From positions 1,052,501 to 1,116,500 of the forward strand of contig NZ_FBXK01000001.1 in the NCBI RefSeq assembly GCF_900013425.1: a stretch of DNA of 64,000 nucleotides, given 5' to 3'. Shown here piece by piece: positions 8,397-17,288 of this stretch; within the stretch, counting starts at the first letter, position 1, and every line of letters starts with the position of its first letter. This DNA is from Sphingobium sp. Z007. GTDB lineage: Bacteria; Pseudomonadota; Alphaproteobacteria; Sphingomonadales; Sphingomonadaceae. The position numbers and the translations under genes are program-made. Under the pieces are notes generated by a model, which was not told where the DNA came from, searched no databases, and was given only the letters and a program-made list of their open reading frames with translations.

Positions 8397-9961
8397 GGCT
8401 GCACGCTGGCGGCGAGAGGCGCGAGCGTGAAGCTGTCGACATCGAGATAGCCGTCGGTAGGGGCTGGGTTGTAGCAGGAAATCGCGATTTGCTGGCCCTG
8501 GAAGGTGCCGGTGCGCCAGTCGAACGCAAGTGGGAAGGCGTTGCCGACGTCCTGCCATGTCCGGTTGTCGACGCTGTAGCCGACGCGGCCCTGTTGCGTC
8601 TGGAAATCCATATCTGTACGCAGCCAGAGGGTGCGGCCAGTGATGGGAATGGCGGGGACGCGGATGTCTGTTCGCGGGCCGCTCTGCGTGCTTTCGGTCA
8701 GCTGCATCCGCAGCGATCGCGCGCCCTTCGCGCCGCCGACGACGGACAGTTGCGCGTTATACTTGCCGAAGCTGCCGAGGCCGCACATATCGCCCACCTC
8801 AATGCCGGCAATGTCGAGCTTCACGATCGCGCGCATCCTTGGCCCCTGCGCCTTTTGCGTCAGCGTGTTGCGCGCGCTCCAGATGCCGTTCGCCTGCGTC
8901 GCTTGAAGACGTAGGAAGCCGGGCCGCTGCGTCAGCGACCATCGGCTGTCGTCGGGATTGTGGTTCCACTGCCATTGCAGACCAAGTTTCGGGGACGAAA
9001 AATCGTCCGACGAGGGCGGTTCGGCGAAAGCATGACCGGCAATCGGCTTGGGCGAACGGTCGGGCACGAAATCGGGCTTGTTCGGCGTGCCCCACCAGGG
9101 CCAGTCGTCTTTCCAGAAGATCGGACTGATATTGGTCATGCGGCCGATCGCGCCCGCATCCACCATGACGAAGCCATACCAACTGCCGTCCGGCATATCG
9201 ACCATCGCGCCCTGATGGCCGCCGACCTTGTCATCAATGGAAGGCTTGGTTTCCCATGGTCCCCACAAGCTGCGCGAGCGCGACACAGTCATCGCCAGCT
9301 TGCCGGGGATGGCGTTGAAGAGATAGTAGAAGCCGCTGTGGCGGATGATCTTCGATCCTTCCGCGCCCTTGTTATAATAAGTGACTTTCGCGGCGGTTAC
9401 GGCGGAGAGATCGTCGTTGAGGGTCAGTAGCGTCACCGTGCCGTCGGAACCGATCGAGGTGCCGAGATAGGCGGTGCCGTCCGCGTCGATGAACAGGGCG
9501 GGATCGAAGGCTTCGCGGTCCAGTTCCTTATAGGTCCAGGGGCCATCGATCCTGGCCGAACGGTAGATGCGCGTCTTGTGCCCGACCGGGGTGACGGCGA
9601 GATAGAACAGGCCTTTGTGACGGCGCAGGCTGGCGGCGTAGAATCCGTGGCGATAGTCGCCGCCGTCCTTGAGGTCGTAGCGCGGGTCGCCATCGAGCCG
9701 ATCGACCACATGGGTCGCGATACGCCAGTTCACCAGATCCTTCGAATGGAGGATGGTGACGCCCGGCGCATTGGCGAAAGTGGTGGATACGAAATAGAAA
9801 TCCTCACCCACGCGGATGATGTCGGGATCAGGATAGTCGGCGAACAGCACAGGATTGCGATAGGTGCCGTCGCCTTGATCGGATCGCCAGACCTGTGCGG
9901 GCAGGGCGACGGCGATCAGGCCGGTGGCGAGGGCGAGACCCAAGGCAACGGTGCGGTTCAT
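8393..9961 (-). CDS. GH43 beta-xylosidase / alpha-L-arabinofuranosidase, two-domain
   Basis: 522 aa, exported. The five-bladed propeller opens with YRNPVLFADYPDPD (base Asp45), has the pKa-modulating Asp153 in FDPALF, and the acid Glu201 in AEGSKII. Residues about 330-515 form a C-terminal beta-sandwich (WNHNPDDSRWSL to DVDSFTL) of the kind attached to GH43 xylosidases. The family acts on non-reducing xylosyl or arabinofuranosyl ends; which of the two is not decidable here. It is the second gene of a five-gene minus-strand operon, 11 bp after another GH43, and overlaps the GH95 start by ATGA. Confidence 0.88.
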   Translation of the reverse strand: MNRTVALGLALATGLIAVALPAQVWRSDQGDGTYRNPVLFADYPDPDIIRVGEDFYFVSTTFANAPGVTILHSKDLVNWRIATHVVDRLDGDPRYDLKDGGDYRHGFYAASLRRHKGLFYLAVTPVGHKTRIYRSARIDGPWTYKELDREAFDPALFIDADGTAYLGTSIGSDGTVTLLTLNDDLSAVTAAKVTYYNKGAEGSKIIRHSGFYYLFNAIPGKLAMTVSRSRSLWGPWETKPSIDDKVGGHQGAMVDMPDGSWYGFVMVDAGAIGRMTNISPIFWKDDWPWWGTPNKPDFVPDRSPKPIAGHAFAEPPSSDDFSSPKLGLQWQWNHNPDDSRWSLTQRPGFLRLQATQANGIWSARNTLTQKAQGPRMRAIVKLDIAGIEVGDMCGLGSFGKYNAQLSVVGGAKGARSLRMQLTESTQSGPRTDIRVPAIPITGRTLWLRTDMDFQTQQGRVGYSVDNRTWQDVGNAFPLAFDWRTGTFQGQQIAISCYNPAPTDGYLDVDSFTLAPLAASVQP

Positions 9962-9972
9962 GCGGTCGCTCC

Positions 9973-11667
9973 TCAGTTGGCCGGGCTATAGTGATAGGGG
10001 CCAACGATCGTGCCGACGAAGCCGCCCGCCTTCTTCGTGCTGAGCAGGGTGGCGTCCACGCCGTCCTTCAACGTCTTGGTGGTGCCGCCGATGCCATAGT
10101 CGAAGCCAATGGTTCCGCCGGTTGCGCGGATGGTAAGGGTTACAGGACCGCTGACGGTAACGGGCGCGGCGGCGACCAGCGTGTCGGTATCGGCCGCGTC
10201 GCGGGTGTAGAGGGCGACGACCGGCTTGCCGGCGATCCGGGTGAGGCCGAAAAAGAGGTTGCTGCGGTCGCTCTGCACGGCGGCGAGGCCGGCGCGGTCG
10301 CCATCCCTGGCTGGGGTGTAGCGTAGCGTCGTGGAGAAGGTGGCGTTGCCATGTTGTTGCCGCCGACCGATGAAGGCGGGCACGCCGTTCAAGTCGCCCA
10401 GCGGCGCACCGCTACCCAGCGCCAGCGCGCCGCCGGCGAGTTGATAAAAAGGCTTTTGCGGCGTGCGGATGCCGATCCATTCCATAGGCAGCTTTGTGCC
10501 GTCAAATTCCTCGACATAAGCGAAATCGCCGCTGGTGGGCAAAGCGGGCTTGGGCTGCGCCGGGAGATTGGGCGCCTTTACGGCATGAGGGATCGCCTGC
10601 CCGCGCGGCAGGATGATCGGCCAGCCGTCCTTCCATTCCACTGGCAGCAGGAAAGTTTCGCGGCCGATATTATAATGATCGTCGGCATCATAGGGGCGGA
10701 CGGCCAGGAAGGTCGCCCACCAGTCGCCATTCTGCGTCTGGACCAGTTCGGCATGGCCCGCCGACCCGATCATGTCGGGCCGCGCTGGATCGAGATCGCG
10801 CTGCGTCAGGATCGGGTTCCCCTCGAACGGGACATAGGGGCCGCGCAATGCTTTCGCGCGCAGGACGACCTGCGAATGGTTGACGCTGGTGCCGCCTTCG
10901 GCCGCGGTCAGATAGTAATAGCCGTCCTTGCGGAAGATATGCGGTCCTTCGATCCAGACCGGCTTCTTGGTGATATCGACGCCGCCATTGATAAGCTGGG
11001 TGCTGTCCCCCACCATCTTGCCGGCGCGCCAGTCATATTCCTGAATCCAGATCGCGCGATGCCCGTCATAGCGGGGCTTTTCATCGGGCGCGCGGTTGTT
11101 GACGATATAGGCCTTGTCGCCCTCCCAATAGATGGACGGGTCGATCCCTTCGAACGGCAGCCAGATTGGGTTGGACCAGGGGCCGGCGGGATCTTTGGCG
11201 GTGATGACGAAATTGCCCTTACATTCGACGCAGGTATTGACGATGTAAAAGGTGCCGTCGTGATAGCTGATGTCCGGCGCGAATACGGCTTGCGAGAGGC
11301 GGCGGCCATTGAAATTCAGTTGTTCCGGGCGGTCGATCGCGTTGGCGATCTGCGTCCAATTGACCAGATCTTTCGATTTGAAGATCGGCAGGCCCGGATA
11401 ATGGGCGAAGGATGAATTGACGAGATAATAGTCGTCGCTCACGCGGGTTACCGATGGGTCGGGATAATAGCCGGTCAGGATCGGATTGCGATATTCGCCC
11501 GGCTTGACGACGATTTTTTCCGCTGATTGCCCTTCATAGGTAAAGCGTTCGAACAGCGCCGGTGTGGTTTGGGCCGGTGCGGTTTGGGCGGGGGCGGCGA
11601 ACAGCGAGATGGACAGTATCGACGGGATGAGCGCAGCGAGGGGCAAGGTGCGGCGGGTCATAATCAT
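9973..11667 (-). CDS. GH43 glycosidase (xylosidase/arabinofuranosidase type), operon lead gene
   Basis: 564 aa with a signal peptide (about 1-28), then an Ala-Pro-Gln-Thr repeat linker. Catalytic landmarks are the base Asp70 in YYPDPS, Asp176 in GIDPSIY and the acid Glu240 in WIEGPHIF. A C-terminal sandwich (about 380-560) follows. The start at 11667 has GGAGAG about 5 bases upstream; the alternative ATG at 11661 is more distant. It is the first gene of the GH43-GH43-GH95-GH27-GH127 remnant operon. An operator-like palindrome lies 35-48 bp before the start, so expression is probably sugar-induced through the LacI regulator at 14647. Confidence 0.88.
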   Translation of the reverse strand: MIMTRRTLPLAALIPSILSISLFAAPAQTAPAQTTPALFERFTYEGQSAEKIVVKPGEYRNPILTGYYPDPSVTRVSDDYYLVNSSFAHYPGLPIFKSKDLVNWTQIANAIDRPEQLNFNGRRLSQAVFAPDISYHDGTFYIVNTCVECKGNFVITAKDPAGPWSNPIWLPFEGIDPSIYWEGDKAYIVNNRAPDEKPRYDGHRAIWIQEYDWRAGKMVGDSTQLINGGVDITKKPVWIEGPHIFRKDGYYYLTAAEGGTSVNHSQVVLRAKALRGPYVPFEGNPILTQRDLDPARPDMIGSAGHAELVQTQNGDWWATFLAVRPYDADDHYNIGRETFLLPVEWKDGWPIILPRGQAIPHAVKAPNLPAQPKPALPTSGDFAYVEEFDGTKLPMEWIGIRTPQKPFYQLAGGALALGSGAPLGDLNGVPAFIGRRQQHGNATFSTTLRYTPARDGDRAGLAAVQSDRSNLFFGLTRIAGKPVVALYTRDAADTDTLVAAAPVTVSGPVTLTIRATGGTIGFDYGIGGTTKTLKDGVDATLLSTKKAGGFVGTIVGPYHYSPAN

Positions 11668-11701
11668 TCTCTCTCCAACTGCTGCGCTGACGTGCGTCTT
11701 T

Positions 11702-11715
11702 AGTTAGCGCTACCA
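11702..11715. promoter_or_regulatory. LacI-type operator upstream of the GH operon
   Basis: AGTTAGCGCTACCA keeps the TTAGCGCTA core found at 2057 and 18720, with one imperfect outer pair. It lies about 35 bp upstream of the first GH43 start on the minus strand, suitable for repression. Confidence 0.5.
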
Positions 11716-11748
11716 TAACCCCCTATGAAGGTTCGGCGCAAGCTGCGT

Positions 11749-12738
11749 TTATTTTGTCGGATCGTCGGCGGTGACGCCAGCCTCTGTTTGTACGACGGGC
11801 TTCATCGTGCCGTCCGATTTATAGTCCAGCCGTTCCACCGTCACCGCGCGCCGCCCGATCGCGCCGTTCTGATCGCCGATGGCGAGCGCGGCATTGTGCA
11901 GGAAAATATACCATTGTTTCTGGAATTCAGCGATGCCGGCGTGGATGGTGAAGCTATATTTGCCTGACCCGGTGAGTTCGCCGCGATAGGTCCAGGGACC
12001 GTCCAGCGCGGTCGCCGTGGCGCAGGAAATCCGCTCGTCGCGATGGGTGGTGCGGTCGAGCGACGCGTAGGTCAGATAATAGAGCTTGCCCCGCTTGTGC
12101 AGCCACGGACCTTCCTCGAAATGCGGCGGCGTGATTTCGCGGATCGGCCCATCGATCTCGATCATATTGGGTTTTAGCTTCGCAATATAGCAGTGGCGAT
12201 TGCCCCAGGCGATCCATGTCACCCCGTCATCGTCGGTGAGGACGGTTGGGTCGATATCCTCCCAGCTATGCGTGCCCTTGGGCGTCATCTGGTTGGTGAT
12301 GAGCGCCGACCCTTTCGCGTCGACGAAGGGGCCGGTGGGCGTATCGGACACGGCGACCGCGATCGCCTTGCCCGGATGCGTCTTGTCATGCTCCACTGCG
12401 GCGTAGAACCAGTATTTGCCGTTCTTCTTGATGGTCTGCGACGCCCAGGCGTCCTTTTTGGCCCATGTGAAGTCCGACACGTTCATGATCGGGCCGTGGT
12501 CCGTCCAATGCTTCATGTCGGTGGTCGAATAGACAAGCCATTCGCGCATGGTGAACATCTCGTCGCGCTGCGCTTCGTCATGACCGACATAGAGATAGAG
12601 GCGGTTTCCATCCACCATGGGCGCGGGATCGGCGGTGAACTTGTCGCGGATGATGGGATTGGCGCCGGGCGCGTCTTGCGACAGGGCCGGCGCCGCCATG
12701 GCGCTGAGGAGGAGACAGGGAATAAGCGAGCGACGCAT
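11749..12738 (-). CDS. GH43 single-domain glycosidase
   Basis: 329 aa with a signal peptide (about 1-20, AAPALSQ). Only the propeller is present. The base Asp37 lies in FTADPAP, Asp163 in DIDPTVL and the acid Glu209 in FEEGPWLHKR. The compact form and the WLVYSTTDMKHW segment resemble arabinofuranosidase/arabinoxylan arabinofuranohydrolase members of GH43. An AAGGA ribosome-binding site lies 8 bases before the start. It is 24 bp after the carboxylesterase gene and probably forms a two-gene operon with it. Confidence 0.85.
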   Translation of the reverse strand: MRRSLIPCLLLSAMAAPALSQDAPGANPIIRDKFTADPAPMVDGNRLYLYVGHDEAQRDEMFTMREWLVYSTTDMKHWTDHGPIMNVSDFTWAKKDAWASQTIKKNGKYWFYAAVEHDKTHPGKAIAVAVSDTPTGPFVDAKGSALITNQMTPKGTHSWEDIDPTVLTDDDGVTWIAWGNRHCYIAKLKPNMIEIDGPIREITPPHFEEGPWLHKRGKLYYLTYASLDRTTHRDERISCATATALDGPWTYRGELTGSGKYSFTIHAGIAEFQKQWYIFLHNAALAIGDQNGAIGRRAVTVERLDYKSDGTMKPVVQTEAGVTADDPTK

Positions 12739-12762
12739 GAGGATCGTCCTTGTGGATAACGG

Positions 12763-14424
12763 TCAGGAAAGGATGATACGGCGCGCTTCGCCTTCGGGAT
12801 CATCGACCATGCGGCAGTGATCGTCGAAGACCATCGTCGGGCAACGGGTGGCGTCCGTGGGCGTCCATGATAGGCCAGGCTGGCCAGGATTGCCGGTGCG
12901 CGCGAAATTGGCCCAAGCTGTCGCCATGGTCCGGGCGAGCTTTTGCGCTTCGGGCGTATTGCCCGTGCCCTGATCGCACAGCGCCGTGTTGTCGAACACG
13001 AAGGCAAGGTCGGCCGTATGCCATGCGCCTGCCACGCCATCCAACTGGGGCGACTGCCACTGGAACAGATATTGATACATAGGCGCGCTGCCGGGCTGCT
13101 TTTGCCGAAGGGCGATTATATCCTGTATGCGGTTGCGATAGCCCAGGGAATCCACGCCGTAGGACAGGGTACGGATCGCCTTTTGCGGATGCGTGCGCTT
13201 CAACGTGGCGATCAAGGCATCGGCCTTCTGCGCGCCATAGCGCTGCATAAGATCGGCGCGCCATTCCGCCTCGGTCGGGTTTTGGCCAAAGCGCATCCCT
13301 TCTTCGCTGGTGTTGCCGATCAGCATGGGTACGTCGCGCGACACATCTGGCGCCGCGTCGAAGAAAGAGCGAACGGTGATGACCCGTCCGTCCAGCGTGG
13401 GGTTCCAGCCGACGCGCGGGGTCGCGGAGGGGCCGCCGGCCCCGCGTGGGCCGTTGATTTGCTCCGCCACCTTGTTGCCTGCGGCAAAGAGCGTGGCCCA
13501 GTCCATCTTCTGCAAGGCGCCGATATCCCGCTGGCCGATGCCAAGTTCCTGCACGACGCGACGGGAAAAATCGCGCGACTGTTCGATCGTGGGTATATTG
13601 CCGCCGCCGCCCGATTGCGCCGCGGCGCGATGGATAAGGCCTTTGCCCGACGCCATGCCCATCAGCGTCGTCACCTTCGAAGCGCCGCCCGATTGGCCGA
13701 AGATCATGATCCGGTCGGGATTGCCGCCAAAAGCGGCGATATTTTCCTGCACCCAGCGTAGCGCTGCGATGCAGTCGGTCATGCTGACATTGACCGATTC
13801 CTCGTAGGCCGACCCGCCGACATCGGTCAGATCGAGGAAGCCCAAGACGTTGAGACGGTGGTTGATCGACACCTGCACGACATCATGATGCCGCGCCATC
13901 TGTGCGCCGTCATGCGACGCCAGTTCGTAGGAAGAACCAAAGGCGAAACCGCCGCCATGGAAATAGACCATGACCGGGCGATTGCCCGACAGCGACGGCG
14001 TCCAGATATTGAGCTTGAGCATATCCTCGCCCTGGAAGCCGTCGGTCCATTGCTGGAGAAACGTATGCTCTTTGGCGCGAAAGCTGTGCGGCGTCTGCGG
14101 GCAATTTGCGCCATAGACCAGCGCTGGATAAGGGTCGGTCCATGGCCTGGGGGGCTTGGCGGGCAACCATCGGTTCACGCCGCCGGTATCGTCGCCATAG
14201 GGAACGCCCTTGAAGGTGAAAACATCGCCTGCGACATAACCGCGCACCGGGCCATGGCGGGTTTGCGCAATGGCATTTTTGGGTGTGGAGCAGGAGGACG
14301 CCGTCATACCCTGACCGGAACGGGCGGCCGAAGCCACGTCGCCGGGGAAGAAGGCCGCGGCGCCGCCCAGAGACGAGGCCAGCAGGGCGTTGCGCCGACT
14401 AAGAAGAATAGCTTTGGTGGTCAT
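12763..14424 (-). CDS. Exported type-B carboxylesterase (CE10-like)
   Basis: 553 aa alpha/beta hydrolase. A twin-arginine-like leader, SRRNALLASSLGG, precedes the mature protein. The oxyanion-hole motif YFHGGGFAFG is near 155-165 and the nucleophile elbow FGQSGGAS has Ser at about 245. GNTSEEGMRF is near 350 and WHTADLAFVF near 470 supplies the His region. The family hydrolyses carboxylic esters. Position between GH43 genes and a LacI regulator suggests de-esterification (acetyl or feruloyl) of xylan fragments, but type-B esterases are promiscuous. The ATG at 14424 is preferred because GGAG lies 7 bases upstream; a GTG at 14430 has it only one base away. Confidence 0.82.
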   Translation of the reverse strand: MTTKAILLSRRNALLASSLGGAAAFFPGDVASAARSGQGMTASSCSTPKNAIAQTRHGPVRGYVAGDVFTFKGVPYGDDTGGVNRWLPAKPPRPWTDPYPALVYGANCPQTPHSFRAKEHTFLQQWTDGFQGEDMLKLNIWTPSLSGNRPVMVYFHGGGFAFGSSYELASHDGAQMARHHDVVQVSINHRLNVLGFLDLTDVGGSAYEESVNVSMTDCIAALRWVQENIAAFGGNPDRIMIFGQSGGASKVTTLMGMASGKGLIHRAAAQSGGGGNIPTIEQSRDFSRRVVQELGIGQRDIGALQKMDWATLFAAGNKVAEQINGPRGAGGPSATPRVGWNPTLDGRVITVRSFFDAAPDVSRDVPMLIGNTSEEGMRFGQNPTEAEWRADLMQRYGAQKADALIATLKRTHPQKAIRTLSYGVDSLGYRNRIQDIIALRQKQPGSAPMYQYLFQWQSPQLDGVAGAWHTADLAFVFDNTALCDQGTGNTPEAQKLARTMATAWANFARTGNPGQPGLSWTPTDATRCPTMVFDDHCRMVDDPEGEARRIILS

Positions 14425-14646
14425 CCTCACGCTCCGGGTCTGTTTTGCACATTGTTATTTATGAAAGGCGGCGCTCCATCAGGGCGATGCTATCCTGCCG
14501 TGATGGCGCGGGTTGCTTTGGATAGAATGGCCATCGTCAATGGCGATGGACGACCGACGCGGAATGGCCGGGCCTATTTCTCGCTTTGCCGATGCCCGTC
14601 CATGTTTTAGGTCGGCTGATCGGATGTCGAGCGCGCAAGGGGAAGC

Positions 14647-15693
14647 ATGGCAAGATCGCAGCAGATGGGGCGTGGTGCGACCATAGTGGATGTGGCCAGG
14701 CGCGCCAACGTGTCGTCGATGACGGTATCGCGCGTCATCAATGGGCGTTCCGGCGTCAGCGCGGAAACGCGCGCGGCGGTCGAGGAGGCGATCAAGGCGC
14801 TGGCCTATACGCCCAATGTCGCGGCGCGCAATCTGGTGAACTCGACGGAATTGCGGATCGGCATCATCTATTCCAATGCCAGCGCCGCCTTCATGAGCGA
14901 GTTTTTGACGGGCGTTTTCGAGGAGGCGTCGTCGCGCGGCGCCAGATTGATGTTGCTGAAGGGGGAAGGCGGCCGGCCCCCGCCGGTGGACGCCATTGAA
15001 GACCTGGTCGCATCCGGGCTGAGCGGCGCTTTGCTTGCGCCCCCGCTGGGGGAGGCACCCGATGTGCTGCGCGTGCTGCGCGATGCGGGATGCGCCATGG
15101 CGGCCGTAGGCGCCTATCAGTCGCCTGGCACGATCTGCGTGCGGATCGACGATCGCGCGGCATCCTACCAGATGACCCGGTTGCTGCTTGATCTGGGGCA
15201 CCGCCAACTGGGGTTCATCTTGGGCAATCCCGATCAGGCGGCGAGTGCCGAACGGATGGCTGGATTTTACGCCGCGGTCCGCGAAACCGGCGGGGTGGAG
15301 GTTCAGGTGGTCCAGGGCGACTTCACTTATGGTTCGGGACTGGCCGCTGCCGAACATCTGCTGGCCCTGCCCAAACGGCCCACCGCCATCTTCGCGAGCA
15401 ATGACGACATGGCCGCCGCGGTCGTGTCGGTGGCGCATCGCCGGCATCTGGACGTTCCGGGCGAACTCACCGTGGCGGGTTTCGACGATACGACCCTGGC
15501 GAGCACGCTCTGGCCGCCATTGACCACGGTCCATCAGCCCGTGCGCGAACTGGCGGCCGAAGCGCTGAGCCTGCTGATCGCCGAAATCGCGGCCAAAAAG
15601 GGCAAGTCGCGCGTGCCGCGCGAAACCATCCTCGATCACAGGATCGTGGAGCGTCAGTCGACCGGCGCGCATCGGTCGTCGTCGCCTGCATAA
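14647..15693 (+). CDS. LacI-family transcriptional regulator of the hemicellulose locus
   Basis: 348 aa. Residues about 10-55 form the LacI helix-turn-helix and hinge helix (TIVDVARRANVSSMTVSRVING). The remainder is a periplasmic-binding-protein-like sugar-sensing domain (LRIGIIYSN, FASNDDMAAAVV, VAGFDDT). AAGGGGAA precedes the ATG. It is divergent from the carboxylesterase-GH43 pair and overlaps the 3' end of xynB tail to tail by 40 bp. It is the only regulator in region 1, so it is the best candidate for the TAGCGCTA palindromes at 2057, 11702 and 18720. No such palindrome is seen in its own 220-bp upstream region. Confidence 0.9.
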   Translation: MARSQQMGRGATIVDVARRANVSSMTVSRVINGRSGVSAETRAAVEEAIKALAYTPNVAARNLVNSTELRIGIIYSNASAAFMSEFLTGVFEEASSRGARLMLLKGEGGRPPPVDAIEDLVASGLSGALLAPPLGEAPDVLRVLRDAGCAMAAVGAYQSPGTICVRIDDRAASYQMTRLLLDLGHRQLGFILGNPDQAASAERMAGFYAAVRETGGVEVQVVQGDFTYGSGLAAAEHLLALPKRPTAIFASNDDMAAAVVSVAHRRHLDVPGELTVAGFDDTTLASTLWPPLTTVHQPVRELAAEALSLLIAEIAAKKGKSRVPRETILDHRIVERQSTGAHRSSSPA

Positions 15694-17288
15694 AGGAACC
15701 AGGCGAAATCGGCCGGGGTCGCCAGGCCGGACGCATCCTGGCAGGCCATGCCGACGAAGGTGCCCGTGAAATTGGGGAGGCCAGGACAGGTGACCTCGTC
15801 CGAGAGGATGGTCGCATCCAGTTTCTGCGGGAGGGTCTGCCAGGCGGATGCCCCTTCGCTGCGCCAGTTAAAGATCAGAGCGTCAGCATCGACGTCGGCT
15901 TTCAGTTCGATAGGTCCGTCGGGCAGCAGCGCGACGGTTTCTATCGTGACGCCTTCGGCCAGTTCAGGCGACGCGATCATCAATTGCAGTTCGCGGGCCT
16001 GAGCGTCCTTGCTGATGCTGAGATAATAATATTTGGTGCTGTTATAGTAGAGGATCAGACCCGCAGCCTGCTGGAAGCAGCGCGGCGCAAAGTCCAGACA
16101 GACCGTCGCGGTGAAGCGCCGATGCTCCAGCCGCCGCGCGACGAGCGCCTGTTCGAAATGGCTGCCGACGGTTTCCCGACCGTACAGGCGCAGGAAACCG
16201 GGCCGTTCGGACAGGCTGAAGAGGCGTTCGGGCATGGGCGTACGCAACCATTGAAATTCGGGCGGCAAACTCTCGCTGTCAAAGCGGCCATTCCATTTGT
16301 CTTGGGGCCAAGGGGTCGAAGGCAGTTCGGGCGCATTGGGCCTTGCCATCGGTCGCCCATCGCCAGCCAACGTGCGCAGCCATCCATCCTCATCCCATCG
16401 CATCGGCTGAATTGCGGTTTCGCGGCCCAGGATGCAGCGCTCCCGGCCGGGGACGGGGCGTCCGCACAGATAGGCGAGCCAGGGCGTGCCGTCCTTGAGT
16501 TCCACCAGGTCGCCATGGCCTGTGCGCGTCAGCGGCCCTTGGCGATCGCCGGCCGCCGTCAGCACGACGCCATCGGGATGCACTTCATAAGGGCCGAGCA
16601 GGTCGCGGGAACGGGCCATCACGACCGCATGATCCCATCCGGTGCCGCCTTCGGCCACCAGAAGATGATACCATCCGTCGCGTTTGTAGATATGGGGGCC
16701 TTCGGTAAAGCCCAGATCGGTCCCCCTGAAAATGAGATGGGGTTGGCCGACGAGTGTCAGGGCGGCGCGATCAAATTGCTGGATCTGGATGCCCGCGAAA
16801 CGGCCGCGGCCGGGGCGGTGGTCCCACAGCATGTTCAACATCCAGCTGCGCCCGTCATCGTCATGAAATAGGGCAGGGTCAAAGCCGCTGCTGTTGAGGT
16901 GGACGGCGTCAGACCAGTCGCCGTCGATCTGGTCACAATGAACCACATAGTTGGGGAAATCGCGCAGGGACGCCCCCCTCGCACCATTGACCGTCGTTAC
17001 GCCATAGCGCTTGACGTCCGTGAAGATCAGCCAGAAGCGACCGTCGGCATAGCTGAGGTCGGGCGCCCACACGCCACATGAATCCGGCGCGCCGCGCATG
17101 TCCAGCTGCGACGCCCGCGCCAGTGGTCGCGCCACCAGCCGCCAATTTTGGAGGTCGCGGCTATGATGAATCTGCACGCCCGGATACCATTCGAAGGTCG
17201 ATGTCGCGATGTAGAAATCATCGCCCACCCGCAGGATCGACGGATCGGGATTGAAACCCGGAAGAATCGGATTGGAGATGCTATTCAT
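15654..17288 (-). CDS. xynB: GH43 beta-xylosidase (XynB type)
   Basis: 544 aa from the ATG at 17288, which overlaps the transporter stop as ATGA; the longer start at 17312 lies within that gene. It has no signal peptide, so it acts in the cytoplasm. The base is Asp15 (GFNPDPS), the modulator Asp137 (GFDPALF) and the acid Glu196 (FTEGPHIY). The C-terminal beta-sandwich, with FQQAAGLILYYNSTKYYYL, closes the active site in XynB proteins. It releases xylose from xylobiose and short xylooligosaccharides. Coupling to an MFS transporter fits import followed by intracellular hydrolysis. Confidence 0.92.
   Translation of the reverse strand: MNSISNPILPGFNPDPSILRVGDDFYIATSTFEWYPGVQIHHSRDLQNWRLVARPLARASQLDMRGAPDSCGVWAPDLSYADGRFWLIFTDVKRYGVTTVNGARGASLRDFPNYVVHCDQIDGDWSDAVHLNSSGFDPALFHDDDGRSWMLNMLWDHRPGRGRFAGIQIQQFDRAALTLVGQPHLIFRGTDLGFTEGPHIYKRDGWYHLLVAEGGTGWDHAVVMARSRDLLGPYEVHPDGVVLTAAGDRQGPLTRTGHGDLVELKDGTPWLAYLCGRPVPGRERCILGRETAIQPMRWDEDGWLRTLAGDGRPMARPNAPELPSTPWPQDKWNGRFDSESLPPEFQWLRTPMPERLFSLSERPGFLRLYGRETVGSHFEQALVARRLEHRRFTATVCLDFAPRCFQQAAGLILYYNSTKYYYLSISKDAQARELQLMIASPELAEGVTIETVALLPDGPIELKADVDADALIFNWRSEGASAWQTLPQKLDATILSDEVTCPGLPNFTGTFVGMACQDASGLATPADFAWFLYAGDDDRCAPVD

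Noticed and set aside
13310..13807. Possible small gene opposite the carboxylesterase
   Set aside because: Shadow frame only; no ribosome-binding site or conserved sequence.
14531..14549. CCATCG/CGATGG inverted repeat upstream of the LacI gene at 14647
   Set aside because: Stem of six with a seven-base spacer, unlike the TAGCGCTA sites; too common in GC-rich DNA to call an operator.
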